Source of the DNA: Streptomyces sp. NBC_01016
GTDB taxonomy: Bacteria; Actinomycetota; Actinomycetes; Streptomycetales; Streptomycetaceae
Assembly (NCBI RefSeq): GCF_026341035.1
Contig: NZ_JAPEOQ010000002.1
Coordinates: 496,001-560,000 of the forward strand
DNA: 64,000 bases
Direction of reading: 5' to 3'
Each line of letters begins with the position of its first letter. The stretch's first letter is position 1. The position numbers and the translations under genes are program-made. Under the pieces are notes generated by a model that was not told the origin of the DNA, ran no database searches, and was given only the letters and a program-made list of their open reading frames with translations. Positions 1 through 8,697 of the stretch are shown here, in pieces.

Positions 1-31
1 GTGTTCAGCGCGTGGGGCGAATGTGACGTGC

Positions 32-101
32 GTGACGCGGCAATCCCGCTGAGTGTGTGAAGCGGCAACCCCGCTGAGTGCGTGACGCGGTAATCCCCGC
101 C
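32..101. repeat. 25-bp tandem repeat, about 2.8 copies
   Basis: Three consecutive units beginning GTGACGCGG or GTGAAGCGG and ending CCGCTGAGTG start at 32, 57 and 82; the third degrades into C-rich sequence. It lies in the leader of the GH43 gene. No promoter or strong ribosome binding site is visible between it and the gene. Confidence 0.6.
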
Positions 102-144
102 CCGCCCCCGGCAACCCCCGCCCCGCCCGCGGCGACTCACCGGT

Positions 145-1170
145 ATGAAGGATGAAACCCCCACGCGAAGAGTGCGCGTCCGCCGTCACGCCCTGCGCAA
201 GCGCCGCCTGATCCCGGTGCTCGCCGCGTCCGCCGCCGTCATGACCGCCTACGCCCTCGTCCCCGCCAGCGCGCAGGCCGCCTACCCCGGCTCGGGCGTG
301 CTCACCGGCGATGTGTCGGTGCACGACCCGTCGATGGTCAAGACGTCGAGCGGCTACGTCGTCTACTCCACGCACAACGGCGTCGAGGCCCGCACCTCCA
401 CCGACCGCACGGCGTTCAAGCGCGCGGGCGCCGCCTTCACGACGCTCCCGTCGTGGTGGTCGACGTACAACCCCGACAAGGACGTGTGGGCGCCCGACGT
501 CTCGTACCACGGCGGCAAGTACCTGATGTACTACGCCGTTTCGACCTTCGGTTCGACGCACTCGGCGATCGGCTTCGCGTCCTCGCCGAGCGGACAGCCG
601 GGCACCTGGACCGACCACGGCGTCGTGCACGCCACGACCACGTCCTCCGGGTACAACGCCATCGACCCGAACCTCTTCGTGGACGACGACGGCAAGTGGT
701 GGCTGTCGTTCGGGAGTTGGTCGTCCGGCATCAAGATGATCAGGCTCGACCCGTCGACGGGCAAGCAGTACGCCGCCGACAAGGCGGTGCGGTCACTGGC
801 CGCGCGCCCGAGCGGCACCAAGGCCGTCGAGGGCCCCGCGGTCGTCAAGCACGGCGCGTACTACTACCTCTTCGCCTCGTACGACACCTGCTGTGCCGGC
901 ACCTCGTCCACGTACAAGATCAAGGTGGGCAGGGCGAGTTCGCCCACGGGGCCCTACGTCGACAAGAACGGCGTACGCATGACGGAGAACGGCGGCACCG
1001 AGGTGCTCGCCACGCACGACAAGTACATCGGGCCCGGCGGCCAGTCCGTGCTCTCCGACTCCGACGGCGATCTGCTCGTCTACCACTACTACGACGGGAC
1101 GGACGGCGGGACGCCCAAGATGGGCGTCAACCTGCTGAACTGGGGGAGTGGTTGGCCCGTCGCGTACTGA
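145..1170 (+). CDS. secreted GH43 arabinan endo-1,5-alpha-L-arabinosidase
   Basis: Predicted extracellular glycoside hydrolase family 43 enzyme (five-bladed beta-propeller) cutting internal alpha-1,5 bonds of arabinan. A basic N-terminus rich in Arg and Lys (about residues 8-22) is followed by a hydrophobic stretch and a cleavage site near ASAQA-AYPG (about residue 46), so it is exported. The GH43 acidic triad is visible: D61 in VHDPSM (general base), D174 in NAIDPNLF (pKa modulator) and E229 in VEGPAVV (general acid). The length, 341 aa, is that of a single-domain arabinanase with no binding module. The start is uncertain because no good Shine-Dalgarno precedes ATG 145; a second ATG lies at 152 in another frame. 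It converges on the mutarotase and sugar importer operon, which could take up the released sugar; the arabinan link is inference. Confidence 0.85.
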   Translation: MKDETPTRRVRVRRHALRKRRLIPVLAASAAVMTAYALVPASAQAAYPGSGVLTGDVSVHDPSMVKTSSGYVVYSTHNGVEARTSTDRTAFKRAGAAFTTLPSWWSTYNPDKDVWAPDVSYHGGKYLMYYAVSTFGSTHSAIGFASSPSGQPGTWTDHGVVHATTTSSGYNAIDPNLFVDDDGKWWLSFGSWSSGIKMIRLDPSTGKQYAADKAVRSLAARPSGTKAVEGPAVVKHGAYYYLFASYDTCCAGTSSTYKIKVGRASSPTGPYVDKNGVRMTENGGTEVLATHDKYIGPGGQSVLSDSDGDLLVYHYYDGTDGGTPKMGVNLLNWGSGWPVAY

Positions 1171-1187
1171 GCCGGACCGGGCATGCG

Positions 1188-1219
1188 AGTGGCCGGGACC
1201 CCGCAGGGCCCCGGCCACT
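1188..1219. terminator. bidirectional hairpin terminator
   Basis: Perfect 10-bp arms AGTGGCCGGG (1188-1197) and CCCGGCCACT (1210-1219) with a 12-nt loop lie between the convergent GH43 and mutarotase genes. There is no U-tract, as is usual in Streptomyces. Confidence 0.7.
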
Positions 1220-1237
1220 TACATGCTCGGACCGTCG

Positions 1238-2410
1238 TCAGACGCCGAAGGAGTGCACCGTCGTCGTCCGGTACTTCTCACCCGGACGCAGCACCGTCGA
1301 CGGGAACTTCGGCTGGTTCGGGGAGTCCGGGAAGTGCTGGGTCTCCAGGGCCAGGCCGTCGCCCTGCCGGTAGGTGCGACCCGACTGGCCGACGAGCGTG
1401 CCGTCGAGGAAGTTGCCCGAGTAGAACTGCAGGCCCGGCTGGTCCGTGGCGATCTTCAGGCTGCGGCCGGAGGCCGGATCGCGCAGCGTCGCCACGAGGA
1501 CCGGCTTCGCGGTGATGCCCTTGTCCAGGGCCCAGTTGTGGTCGAAGCCCTTGGCGAGGATCTGCTGCGGGTGGGCGTCGCGGATGTCGCGGCCGATGGG
1601 CTTCGCCTTGCGGAAGTCGAACGGGGTGCCCGCGACCTTCGCCAGCTCACCGGTCGGGATGAGCCCCGCGTCGGTGGGCGTGTAGCGGGAGGCGGCCAGC
1701 GTCAGCTCGTGGTCGTAGATCGTGCCGCTGCCCTCGCCCGCGAGGTTGTAGTACGTGTGGTTGGTGAGGTTCACGACGGTCGCCTTGTCCGTCGTCGCCT
1801 CGTAGTCGATGCGCCAGTCGCCGCGCGCCGTCAGCGTGTACGTGACGGTCGTCTTCAGCGTGCCGGGGTAGCCCATCTCGCCGTCGACGGACGTGTAGTG
1901 CATGTGCAGGCCGACGTCGGAGCCGGAGGTGAAGGGCTCGATGTCCCACACCCGCGTGTTGAAGCCCTTGGCGCCGCCGTGCAGCGAGTTGTCGCCGTCG
2001 TTCACGGAGACCTGGTACGCCTTGCCGTCCAGGGTGAACTTCCCCTTGGCGATGCGGTTTCCGTAGCGGCCGATGGTGGCGCCGAAGAACGTGGTGCCCG
2101 CCACGTACTCCTCGACGGTGTCGTAGCCGAGGGAGACGTTCACGTACCGGCCGTGCCGGTCCGGGAGTTCGAGCGACTGGACGATGCCGCCGTAGTTCAG
2201 GACCTTCAGGCGCGTGCCGCCGTTCTCCAGCGACCAGCGGTAGATCTTCGTGCCGTCGGCGAGCTTGCCGAAGGACTCCTTCACGGGCTTCCTGCCTCCC
2301 GACGCGTTCGCGGAGGTGCTCCCCGACGCGTGTGCCGTGCCGCCGAGCGCGGTGGCTGCGACACCGGCCGCCGCGGCGGATGCCATGACCGTACGTCTGC
2401 TCAGTTCCAT
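1238..2410 (-). CDS. Tat-exported aldose 1-epimerase (mutarotase)
   Basis: Interconverts alpha and beta anomers of free aldoses. The N-terminus MELSRRTVMAS followed by an Ala/Gly-rich hydrophobic run is a twin-arginine signal peptide, so this paralogue acts outside the membrane. Mutarotase motifs are clear: NHTYYNL with the catalytic His, DHNWALDKG, and LETQHFPDSP with the catalytic Glu near the C-terminus. The length of 390 aa equals a standard mutarotase plus signal peptide. It is the last gene of the minus-strand sugar operon, 54 bp after the permease gene. Anomerising pentoses or hexoses before uptake fits this position. A second, signal-less mutarotase sits at 17097-18095. Confidence 0.9.
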   Translation of the reverse strand: MELSRRTVMASAAAAGVAATALGGTAHASGSTSANASGGRKPVKESFGKLADGTKIYRWSLENGGTRLKVLNYGGIVQSLELPDRHGRYVNVSLGYDTVEEYVAGTTFFGATIGRYGNRIAKGKFTLDGKAYQVSVNDGDNSLHGGAKGFNTRVWDIEPFTSGSDVGLHMHYTSVDGEMGYPGTLKTTVTYTLTARGDWRIDYEATTDKATVVNLTNHTYYNLAGEGSGTIYDHELTLAASRYTPTDAGLIPTGELAKVAGTPFDFRKAKPIGRDIRDAHPQQILAKGFDHNWALDKGITAKPVLVATLRDPASGRSLKIATDQPGLQFYSGNFLDGTLVGQSGRTYRQGDGLALETQHFPDSPNQPKFPSTVLRPGEKYRTTTVHSFGV

Positions 2411-2434
2411 CTGTGCGGCTCCTGAAAGTGAGTA

Positions 2435-2479
2435 ACGAACCGGACTTACTACGAACCGGACTTACTACGAACCGGACTT
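2435..2479. repeat. 16-bp tandem repeat covering the permease stop codon
   Basis: Units ACGAACCGGACTTACT start at 2435 and 2451, with a partial third at 2467. The third unit contains the last codons and TAG stop (2465-2467) of the permease gene, so the 3' end of that gene was copied into the intergenic space. Confidence 0.8.
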
Positions 2480-3715
2480 GCGCTTGTTCCACACGTCGAA
2501 GCCGACCGCGGCGAGCAGGGCCAGACCCTTGATCACCGACTGCCAGTCGGAGCCGACGCCGAGCAGGTTCATGCCGTTGTTCAGCACGCCGAGGACGAGA
2601 CCGCCGATGATCGCGCCGAGGATGGTGCCGACGCCGCCGCTCATCGACGCGCCACCGATGAACGACGCGGCGATCGCCTCGAGTTCGAAGTTGAGCCCCG
2701 CCTTCGGCGAGGCCGCGTTCAGCCGGGCGGCGACGACCAGACCCGCCAGGGCCGCGAGCACGCCCATGTTCAGGAAGACATAGAAGGTGACCTTCTTGTC
2801 CTTCACGCCGGAGAGCTTCGCCGCCGGCAGATTGCCGCCGATCGCGTAGATGTGCCGGCCGAAGATCGAGTTGCGCATCACATAGCCGTAGCCGACCACC
2901 AGGACGCCGAGGACGATCAGGACGATCGGGGTGCCCTTGTAGCTGGAGAGCAGCAGCGTCACGACCGCGATCGCCGCGACGATCGCGATCAGCTTCAGTA
3001 TGAACAGGTTGAACGGGACGACGTCCAGGGAGAATTCGCGCTGCCGGCGCCGGTCGCGCATCTCCTGCCAGACCACCGCGGCGGCGAGCAGGACGCCGAG
3101 CAGCAGGGTGAGGTTGTGGTAGTTGGTGTTCGGTCCTACCGCGGGCAGGAAGCCGTTGCCGAGATCCTGCAGGCCGTCGGGGAACGGGCCGAGCGTCTGC
3201 CCCTTGAGCAGGATCTCGGTGAGCCCGCGCCACACCAGCATGCCGGCCAGGGTCACGATGAACGACGGTATGCCGCCGAACGCGATGAGCCAGCCCTGAA
3301 TCGAACCGGCGATGCCGCCCATCACCAGGCAGAGGATCATGGCGACGGGCCAGGAGATGTCGTGACTGACCGTGAGGACCGCCGCCATCGAGCCGACGAA
3401 CGCCGTCAACGAGCCGACGGACAGGTCGATATGGCCCGCGATGATGACCAGCATCATGCCGATCGCGAGGATCAGGATGTAGCTGTTCTGCAGCACCAGG
3501 TTGGAGACGTTGCGCGGCAGGATCAGGTCGCCGTCGGTCCACACGGCGAAGACGGCGACCAGCAGACCGAGCGCGATCAGCATCCCGTACTGGCGCATAT
3601 TGCGGCGCATGCCGTCGACGACGAGCTGGAGCAGGCCGCCCCCGGCCGCCCCGCCCTCCTTGCGCGGCGGCGGTGGCGCGTCCGCCGGGACCTTGCTCGT
3701 GACGTTCGTGCTCAT
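2465..3715 (-). CDS. monosaccharide ABC transporter permease (XylH/MmsB type)
   Basis: Integral membrane permease of a carbohydrate-type ABC importer (BPD_transp_2 family, as XylH, RbsC and MmsB). The 416-aa protein has a Pro-rich cytoplasmic N-terminus, then about ten hydrophobic segments beginning QYGMLIALGLLVAVFAV. Family motifs are visible: IIAGHIDLSVGS, GGIPSFIVTL, and the C-terminal AIIGGLVLGVLNNGMNLLG. ATG 3715 was chosen because it overlaps the TGA of the ATPase gene as ATGA (3712-3715), indicating translational coupling. The C-terminal RKSGS is encoded by the repeat at 2435-2479. The substrate cannot be read from sequence; relatives carry xylose, arabinose or several sugars. Confidence 0.92.
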   Translation of the reverse strand: MSTNVTSKVPADAPPPPRKEGGAAGGGLLQLVVDGMRRNMRQYGMLIALGLLVAVFAVWTDGDLILPRNVSNLVLQNSYILILAIGMMLVIIAGHIDLSVGSLTAFVGSMAAVLTVSHDISWPVAMILCLVMGGIAGSIQGWLIAFGGIPSFIVTLAGMLVWRGLTEILLKGQTLGPFPDGLQDLGNGFLPAVGPNTNYHNLTLLLGVLLAAAVVWQEMRDRRRQREFSLDVVPFNLFILKLIAIVAAIAVVTLLLSSYKGTPIVLIVLGVLVVGYGYVMRNSIFGRHIYAIGGNLPAAKLSGVKDKKVTFYVFLNMGVLAALAGLVVAARLNAASPKAGLNFELEAIAASFIGGASMSGGVGTILGAIIGGLVLGVLNNGMNLLGVGSDWQSVIKGLALLAAVGFDVWNKRKSGS

Positions 3716-5262
3716 CGTGCTACCTCTTTGTCCTTCGTCATCAGGCGCATCAGCGATTCCTGCGTCGCCTCGGCGCGCGGCACCTCGCCGGTCAGGCGGC
3801 CCGCGGCCATCGTGTAGATGCGGTCGCACATGCCGAGCAGCTCGGGCAGCTCGGAGGAGATGAAGACGACCGCCTTGCCCTCGGCGGCCAGCTTGTCGAT
3901 GACCGTGTAGATCTCGTACTTGGCGCCGACATCGATGCCACGCGTCGGCTCGTCGAGAATCAGCACATCGGGCCCGGCGAAGATCCACTTGCTGAGGACG
4001 ACCTTCTGCTGGTTGCCGCCCGACAGCTTGCCCGCCGGCTCGAACACCGTGGGGGCCTTGATGTTCATCGACTTGCGGTAGCCCTCGGCGACCTGCCGCT
4101 CCTCGTGCTCGTCGACGATCCCGCGCTTGGCGACCTTGTCCAGGGCGCTCATCGTGATGTTGCGGCCGATGGTGTCGATCAGGTTGAGCCCGTAGTGCTT
4201 GCGGTCCTCGGTGACATACGCGATCCCGTGGCCGACGGCGTCGGAGACGTGCCTGGTCCGGATCTCCTTGCCGTCCTTCAGGACCACTCCACCCGCATAC
4301 CTGCCGTACGTACGCCCGAAGACGTTCATCGCCAGCTCGGTGCGGCCCGCGCCCATCAGACCCGCGATGCCGACGATCTCGCCGCGGCGCACGCTGAGCG
4401 AGACGTCGTCGACGACCTTGCGCTCACGGTCGAGGGGGTGGTGCACCGTCCAGTTGCGGATCTCCATGGCGGGCGCCGCGCCCGCCTCCGGCTGGTGCGG
4501 GGTGCGCTCGGGGAAGCGGTTGTCCAGGTCGCGGCCGACCATGCCGGAGATGATCCGGTCCTCGGTGGTCTCCGGGGCCCGCACATCGAGGGTCTCGACG
4601 GTGCGCCCGTCGCGCAGGATCGTCACCGAGTCGGCGACCTTGCGGATCTCGTTCAGCTTGTGCGAGATGATGATCGAGGTGATGCCCTGATCCTTCAGCT
4701 CCAGGATCAGATCGAGGAGCGTGTCGGAGTCCTCGTCGTTCAGGGAGGCCGTCGGCTCGTCCAGGATGAGCAGCTTCACCTCCTTGGCGAGCGCCTTGGC
4801 GATCTCCACGAGCTGCTGCTTGCCCACCCCGATGTCCGCGATGCGGGTGTTGGGGTTCTCGTTCAGGCCCACCCGGCGCAGCTGGCGCGTCGCGTGTCCG
4901 AGGGTCTCGTGCCAGTTGATGAAGCCGCGGCTCGCGTGCTCGTTGCCGAGGAACATGTTCTCGGCGATCGACAGGAACGGCACGAGCGCCAGCTCCTGGT
5001 GGATGATGACGATGCCGCGCGCCTCACTGGCGTTGATGTCCTTGAACTCGCAGTGTTCTCCCTCGAAGAGGATGTCCCCTTCGTAACTTCCGTGCGAGTG
5101 GACGCCGGAGAGCACCTTCATGAGGGTGGACTTTCCGGCGCCGTTCTCCCCGCAGATGGCGTGGACCTCGCCGGGGCGGACGCTCAGGGAGACGTCCGAC
5201 AGCGCCTTGACGCCGGGAAAGGTCTTGACGATCGAGCGCATTTCCAGGACGGGTCCCGCCAT
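3712..5262 (-). CDS. monosaccharide ABC transporter, double ATPase subunit (XylG/MmsA type)
   Basis: Energises the sugar importer from the cytoplasmic face. The 516-aa protein carries two fused nucleotide-binding domains, as usual for CUT2 importers. In the first, Walker A is GENGAGKST (38-46), with the signature GVGKQQL and Walker B LLILDEPTASL. In the second, the signature is LSGGNQQKV and Walker B VLILDEPTRGID; its Walker A is the degenerate GLMGAGRTE, with Arg in place of the usual Lys, typical of this family. It lies between the binding protein gene (30 bp gap) and the permease gene (4-bp overlap). It resembles XylG, MmsA and GguA; the exact sugar is not determined. Confidence 0.93.
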   Translation of the reverse strand: MAGPVLEMRSIVKTFPGVKALSDVSLSVRPGEVHAICGENGAGKSTLMKVLSGVHSHGSYEGDILFEGEHCEFKDINASEARGIVIIHQELALVPFLSIAENMFLGNEHASRGFINWHETLGHATRQLRRVGLNENPNTRIADIGVGKQQLVEIAKALAKEVKLLILDEPTASLNDEDSDTLLDLILELKDQGITSIIISHKLNEIRKVADSVTILRDGRTVETLDVRAPETTEDRIISGMVGRDLDNRFPERTPHQPEAGAAPAMEIRNWTVHHPLDRERKVVDDVSLSVRRGEIVGIAGLMGAGRTELAMNVFGRTYGRYAGGVVLKDGKEIRTRHVSDAVGHGIAYVTEDRKHYGLNLIDTIGRNITMSALDKVAKRGIVDEHEERQVAEGYRKSMNIKAPTVFEPAGKLSGGNQQKVVLSKWIFAGPDVLILDEPTRGIDVGAKYEIYTVIDKLAAEGKAVVFISSELPELLGMCDRIYTMAAGRLTGEVPRAEATQESLMRLMTKDKEVAR

Positions 5263-5292
5263 GGTCGTGCCCTTCTCTGAGGCGTGGACGGT

Positions 5293-6408
5293 CTACTTCA
5301 GGCCCAGGTCGGACTTGGTGTAGTAACCGCTGTCGATCAGCGTCTTCTGGTAGTTGGTCTTGTCGACGCTGACCGGGGTCAGCAGGTACGAGGGGACGAC
5401 CTTGGCGCCGTTGTCGTACGTCTTGGTGTCGTTGACCTTCGGCTTCTTGTCGTTGAGCACGTCGTCGACCATGTCCACCGAGACCTCGGCGAGCTTGCGG
5501 GTGTCCTTGTAGACGGTCGAGAACTGCTGGCCCGCGATGATCGACTTCACGGAGGCGACCTCGGCGTCCTGCCCGGAGACCACCGGCAACGGCTTCGCCT
5601 TCGTGCCGTAGTCGTCGGACTTCAGCGCCGACAGGATGCCGATGGAGATGCCGTCGTACGGCGAGAGCACCGCGTCGACCTTCTCGCTCTTGTACGTGGA
5701 GGTGAGGATGTCGTCCATGCGCTTCTGCGCGGTGGCGCCGTCCCAGCGCAGCGTCGTGACCTGGTTGAGCTTGGTCTGCCCCGACTTGACGACCAGCTGC
5801 TTCTTGTCGATGTACGGCTTGAGCACCGACATCGCGCCGTTGAAGAAGTACTTGGTGTTGTTGTCGTCGTTGGAACCGGCGAACAGCTCCAGGTTGAACG
5901 GGCCCTTCTTGCCGCTGTCGAGGCCCAGCTTCTTGACGATGGCGCCGGCCTGAAGCTGGCCGACCTTCTCGTTGTCGAACGTCGCGTAGTAGTCGACGTT
6001 CTTCGAGTCCAGGATCAGGCGGTCGTACGCGATCACCGGAATGTTCGCGTCCTTCGCCTCCTGCAGCACGTTGGTCAGCGACTTGTTGTCGATGGAGGCG
6101 ACGATCAGCGCCGAGACGCCCTGGGTGATCATGTTCTCGATCTGCGAGACCTGCTGGTCGGGGTCGTCCTCACCGAACGCCAGCTTGGTCTTGTAGCCCT
6201 TCGCCTTCAGCGACTTGACCACGTTGTTGCCGTCGGCGATCCACCGCTCGGAGGACTTGGTCGGCATCGCGATGCCGACGGTGGAGCCCTTCGCGCTCTT
6301 CTTCTCGTCCTTGCTTCCGCCTTCTCCGCTCTGGCCGCACGCGGACAGGGTGAGCGCGAGGGAGGCTGAGGCGGCTATCGCGGTGAGAACGGCTCGACGG
6401 TTTCGCAT
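5293..6408 (-). CDS. sugar ABC transporter substrate-binding lipoprotein (ChvE/XylF type)
   Basis: Extracellular receptor of the importer, membrane-anchored by lipid. The start ATG 6408 follows AAGGA with 8-nt spacing; upstream in-frame codons lack this. The N-terminus MRNRRAV, a hydrophobic run and the lipobox LSAC give a lipoprotein signal. The mature 371-aa preprotein is a periplasmic-binding-protein type 1 fold (Peripla_BP_4): GIAMPTKSSERWIADG, VSQIENMITQGVSALIVASID, NIPVIAYDRLI and VVSGQDAE are characteristic of ChvE/XylF/GguB receptors for arabinose, xylose, galactose or glucose. A 137-bp gap upstream may hold an extra promoter, since binding protein is usually made in excess. Confidence 0.92.
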   Translation of the reverse strand: MRNRRAVLTAIAASASLALTLSACGQSGEGGSKDEKKSAKGSTVGIAMPTKSSERWIADGNNVVKSLKAKGYKTKLAFGEDDPDQQVSQIENMITQGVSALIVASIDNKSLTNVLQEAKDANIPVIAYDRLILDSKNVDYYATFDNEKVGQLQAGAIVKKLGLDSGKKGPFNLELFAGSNDDNNTKYFFNGAMSVLKPYIDKKQLVVKSGQTKLNQVTTLRWDGATAQKRMDDILTSTYKSEKVDAVLSPYDGISIGILSALKSDDYGTKAKPLPVVSGQDAEVASVKSIIAGQQFSTVYKDTRKLAEVSVDMVDDVLNDKKPKVNDTKTYDNGAKVVPSYLLTPVSVDKTNYQKTLIDSGYYTKSDLGLK

Positions 6409-6545
6409 GGTCATCATCCTTGATGTGTGAGTGCACAAATGCGGGCGGTGCGAAGTCCCTTGCGCGGAGCGCGGGTTGAACGAGTGCAGATGCGTTGGAT
6501 TCTGCGCGGCCCTGTCCAGTTCTGGGAAGTTCCGTGCCCGGAAAG

Positions 6546-7502
6546 TTATTGGCCCGTGTCGAACCGGCTCAGCGCTCCCGGCAGCCGCGAGCCCAGCGGC
6601 GACATCCCGCCGGCGGCCCCGTGCCGCTCCAGCAGGTCGAGCGCGAGCCGGCCCCGGCGCACCCGCTCGCGGGCGGTGTCCAGGGTGACGTCGCGCAGCT
6701 GAGCGCCGTACGGATAGATGGCCGGCGCCTTGGCGAGACCGAACTTCAGGTACAACGGGGCGCCGCGGCGCACCAGTTCGGCGATCTCGTACATCCGGAC
6801 GTAGCCGCCGAGGTCGTCGGGCGCCTCGACGTACATGTCCATGGGCGCGCCGGAGACCCGCCGAATCTCGGTGAGATGCGCGAGCGTCAGATCACTCGGC
6901 ACATTCAACGAGTCGGCCCCGAGCCGCTCGTACACGGCGTACGCGGCCGGGTTCACGGGCCCGACGAGCGCGGACACCTTGAGCGTGGTGTCGGCGGGGA
7001 TGATCCCCTGGCTACGCGCCCGGTGCAGCGTCCACAGCACGCCTTCGTCGGCGACGAGCAGGCACTTCACGCCCAACTCCGTTGCCCGCACGGCGTCCTC
7101 GACGCATCCGGCGACGGCGTCGTGCCCACGGGCGCGCAACCCCGCGCCGCCCGAGTCGGTCCGCACGGAGGCGCCGGTGTCCCAGGTGCCGCGCGGCCCG
7201 GTGAACAGGCAGAGCTCGATGTCCCTTTCGGCGGTCGCCTCGACCATCTCCTGGATCTCGGTGTCCCGCAGCATCCAGATGCCGCTGCCCTGGCTGATCC
7301 GGTGAATGGGCACGTCGAGCCGCGAGGACTCCTTGAGCACGGTGGCGACGGCCTCCGGCCCTTCGACCGACGGAATCTCGGTACGCCAGGTACCACCGTC
7401 GGGGAAGGTGTGGGCCGAGGCGTCGGCGAGCTGGTGATCGGGGCCGCTGAGCCCGAGATCGGAGAGAGCGGGTTCGCCGGGTCGGCGGGGTGTGTCGGTC
7501 AC
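6546..7502 (-). CDS. U32-like (COG0826) TIM-barrel protein in sugar operon
   Basis: A 318-aa cytosolic protein resembling the peptidase U32 / YegQ family: MYVEAPDDLGGYVRMYEIAELV, LGVKCLLVADEGVLWTLH and LGADSLNVPSDLTLAHL read as alternating beta/alpha elements of a barrel. The Cys-cluster seen in tRNA-modifying U32 members such as TrhP is absent here; only three Cys are present, scattered. Proteolysis is therefore not supported. Its position between a sugar-acid dehydratase/dehydrogenase pair and a sugar importer suggests an aldolase-like or dehydratase-like step, but this is inference. GTG or ATG start near 7502 is 25 bp downstream of a candidate operator at 7527-7542, so it may begin its own transcript. 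Confidence 0.75.
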   Translation of the reverse strand: MTDTPRRPGEPALSDLGLSGPDHQLADASAHTFPDGGTWRTEIPSVEGPEAVATVLKESSRLDVPIHRISQGSGIWMLRDTEIQEMVEATAERDIELCLFTGPRGTWDTGASVRTDSGGAGLRARGHDAVAGCVEDAVRATELGVKCLLVADEGVLWTLHRARSQGIIPADTTLKVSALVGPVNPAAYAVYERLGADSLNVPSDLTLAHLTEIRRVSGAPMDMYVEAPDDLGGYVRMYEIAELVRRGAPLYLKFGLAKAPAIYPYGAQLRDVTLDTARERVRRGRLALDLLERHGAAGGMSPLGSRLPGALSRFDTGQ

Positions 7503-7526
7503 GGTGTTCCTTTACGAGTACGAGTC

Positions 7527-7542
7527 GTTCGACATTTCGGAC
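7527..7542. promoter_or_regulatory. candidate operator, second copy
   Basis: GTTCGACATTTCGGAC is an imperfect palindrome (six of eight pairs) and matches the sequence at 9871-9883 in 12 of 13 positions. It is directly upstream of the U32-like gene. Confidence 0.45.
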
Positions 7543-7558
7543 GAGGTTTGGTCGTCTC

Positions 7559-7607
7559 CAGCCCCGCCGGCGTTTGAGGCGCGGGGTCCGGGGCGGAGCC
7601 CCGAGAC
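7559..7607. repeat. dispersed Streptomyces intergenic repeat
   Basis: GC-rich palindromic element of the type CCCCGCCGGCGTTTGAGGC followed by GGGGTCCGGGGCGGAGCCCC. Related copies occur here at 17041-17096 and twice at 61635-61757. This family is common between genes in Streptomyces and may form RNA hairpins; it fills the 187-bp gap between the dehydrogenase and U32-like genes. Confidence 0.7.
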
Positions 7608-7689
7608 CTCAACCACGGGGCGCGGAGCGCCGTTTCGGGAAGGGGTGGGATTGGGGAAGAAGGCCCGCCGCAGGCGCAGCCGCCCACGG

Positions 7690-8697
7690 CTAGGGCCGCA
7701 ACAACACCTTGCCGACCGTAGGGTCCCCCGCCCCGACCCACTCGATCGCCTCGGCAAACCGCTCCAACGGCACCTGATGCGTCACCAGCGGCAACGGATC
7801 GAGCAACCCCGCCCCGAACATCCGCACCGCATGCCCCCACGCATCCGCCGCAGCCCCGAACACGGTCCGCACCTCCAACTGCCGCACCACAAGATCCGTC
7901 GGATCAAGCCCCTGCGCCGCCCCGGCCGCCGGAATCCCGGTGAGCACGAGCCGCCCGCCCCGCCGCAGCAACGACGCGGCCGTACGCGCGGCCGAGGCGG
8001 ACCCGGCAGTCTCGATGACCACGTCGAGATCGTCCGGCAGCACATCCGTACGCAGCCGGAAATCGGTGCCGCCGAACTTCCTTGCCAGAGCCTCCCGTTC
8101 GCCCCGCGTCCCGACCACCACCAGCTCCGCCGGCGAGGCCGCCGCGAGGAACTGCACGGCGAACATCCCGAGCGTCCCGGTCCCGACCACCCCGACCCGC
8201 TCCCCGGGCCTCGCCTCCGCCTTGATCGCGGCGGCGGCGATGCATGCGGCGGGTTCGAGCAGCGCCGCGGCGGTGAGATCGGCGTCGTCGGGCAGCACAT
8301 GCAGCAGCCGCGCGGGAAGCGTCAACGTCGTTGCCATGGCGCCCGGTTGGGTGAACCCGGTCTCCTCGTACCCGTCGGTGCACAGCGTCGTCTCACCGGC
8401 ATGGCACCGCGCGCACACCTGGCAGTTGCGGAACCCCTCGCCGACGACCTTCCGCCCGGCCAGGGACCCCGGCACCCCGTCGCCCACCGCGTCGACCACG
8501 CCGGACCACTCGTGCCCCGGCGTCAGCGGGTAACGCACGTACCCCTCGGGCCTGTTGCCCTGGTACACCTCGCGGTCGCTGCCGCAGATCCCGACGGCGT
8601 GCACCCGCACCCGCGCCTCGCCGGGGCCGGGCGCCGCGGGCTCGTGCGGCACGACCCGGTGCTTGCCCGGCGCCTCGACGACGACGGCGGAGCTCAC
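7690..8697 (-). CDS. zinc-dependent medium-chain alcohol/polyol dehydrogenase
   Basis: NAD(P)-dependent MDR dehydrogenase of 335 aa, probably acting on a sugar, polyol or sugar acid. Motifs: GICGSDREV with the catalytic zinc Cys, TPGHEWSGVV with the zinc His and Glu, structural zinc cluster CQVCARCHAGETTLC, and the Rossmann loop GVVGTGTLGMFAVQ. GTG 8697 was chosen because it overlaps the TGA of the upstream dehydratase gene as GTGA (8694-8697), a usual coupling in Streptomyces. The longer in-frame ATG at 8739 lies inside the neighbour. Together with the dehydratase it forms a likely two-step sugar or sugar-acid oxidation/dehydration unit. Confidence 0.9.
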   Translation of the reverse strand: MSSAVVVEAPGKHRVVPHEPAAPGPGEARVRVHAVGICGSDREVYQGNRPEGYVRYPLTPGHEWSGVVDAVGDGVPGSLAGRKVVGEGFRNCQVCARCHAGETTLCTDGYEETGFTQPGAMATTLTLPARLLHVLPDDADLTAAALLEPAACIAAAAIKAEARPGERVGVVGTGTLGMFAVQFLAAASPAELVVVGTRGEREALARKFGGTDFRLRTDVLPDDLDVVIETAGSASAARTAASLLRRGGRLVLTGIPAAGAAQGLDPTDLVVRQLEVRTVFGAAADAWGHAVRMFGAGLLDPLPLVTHQVPLERFAEAIEWVGAGDPTVGKVLLRP

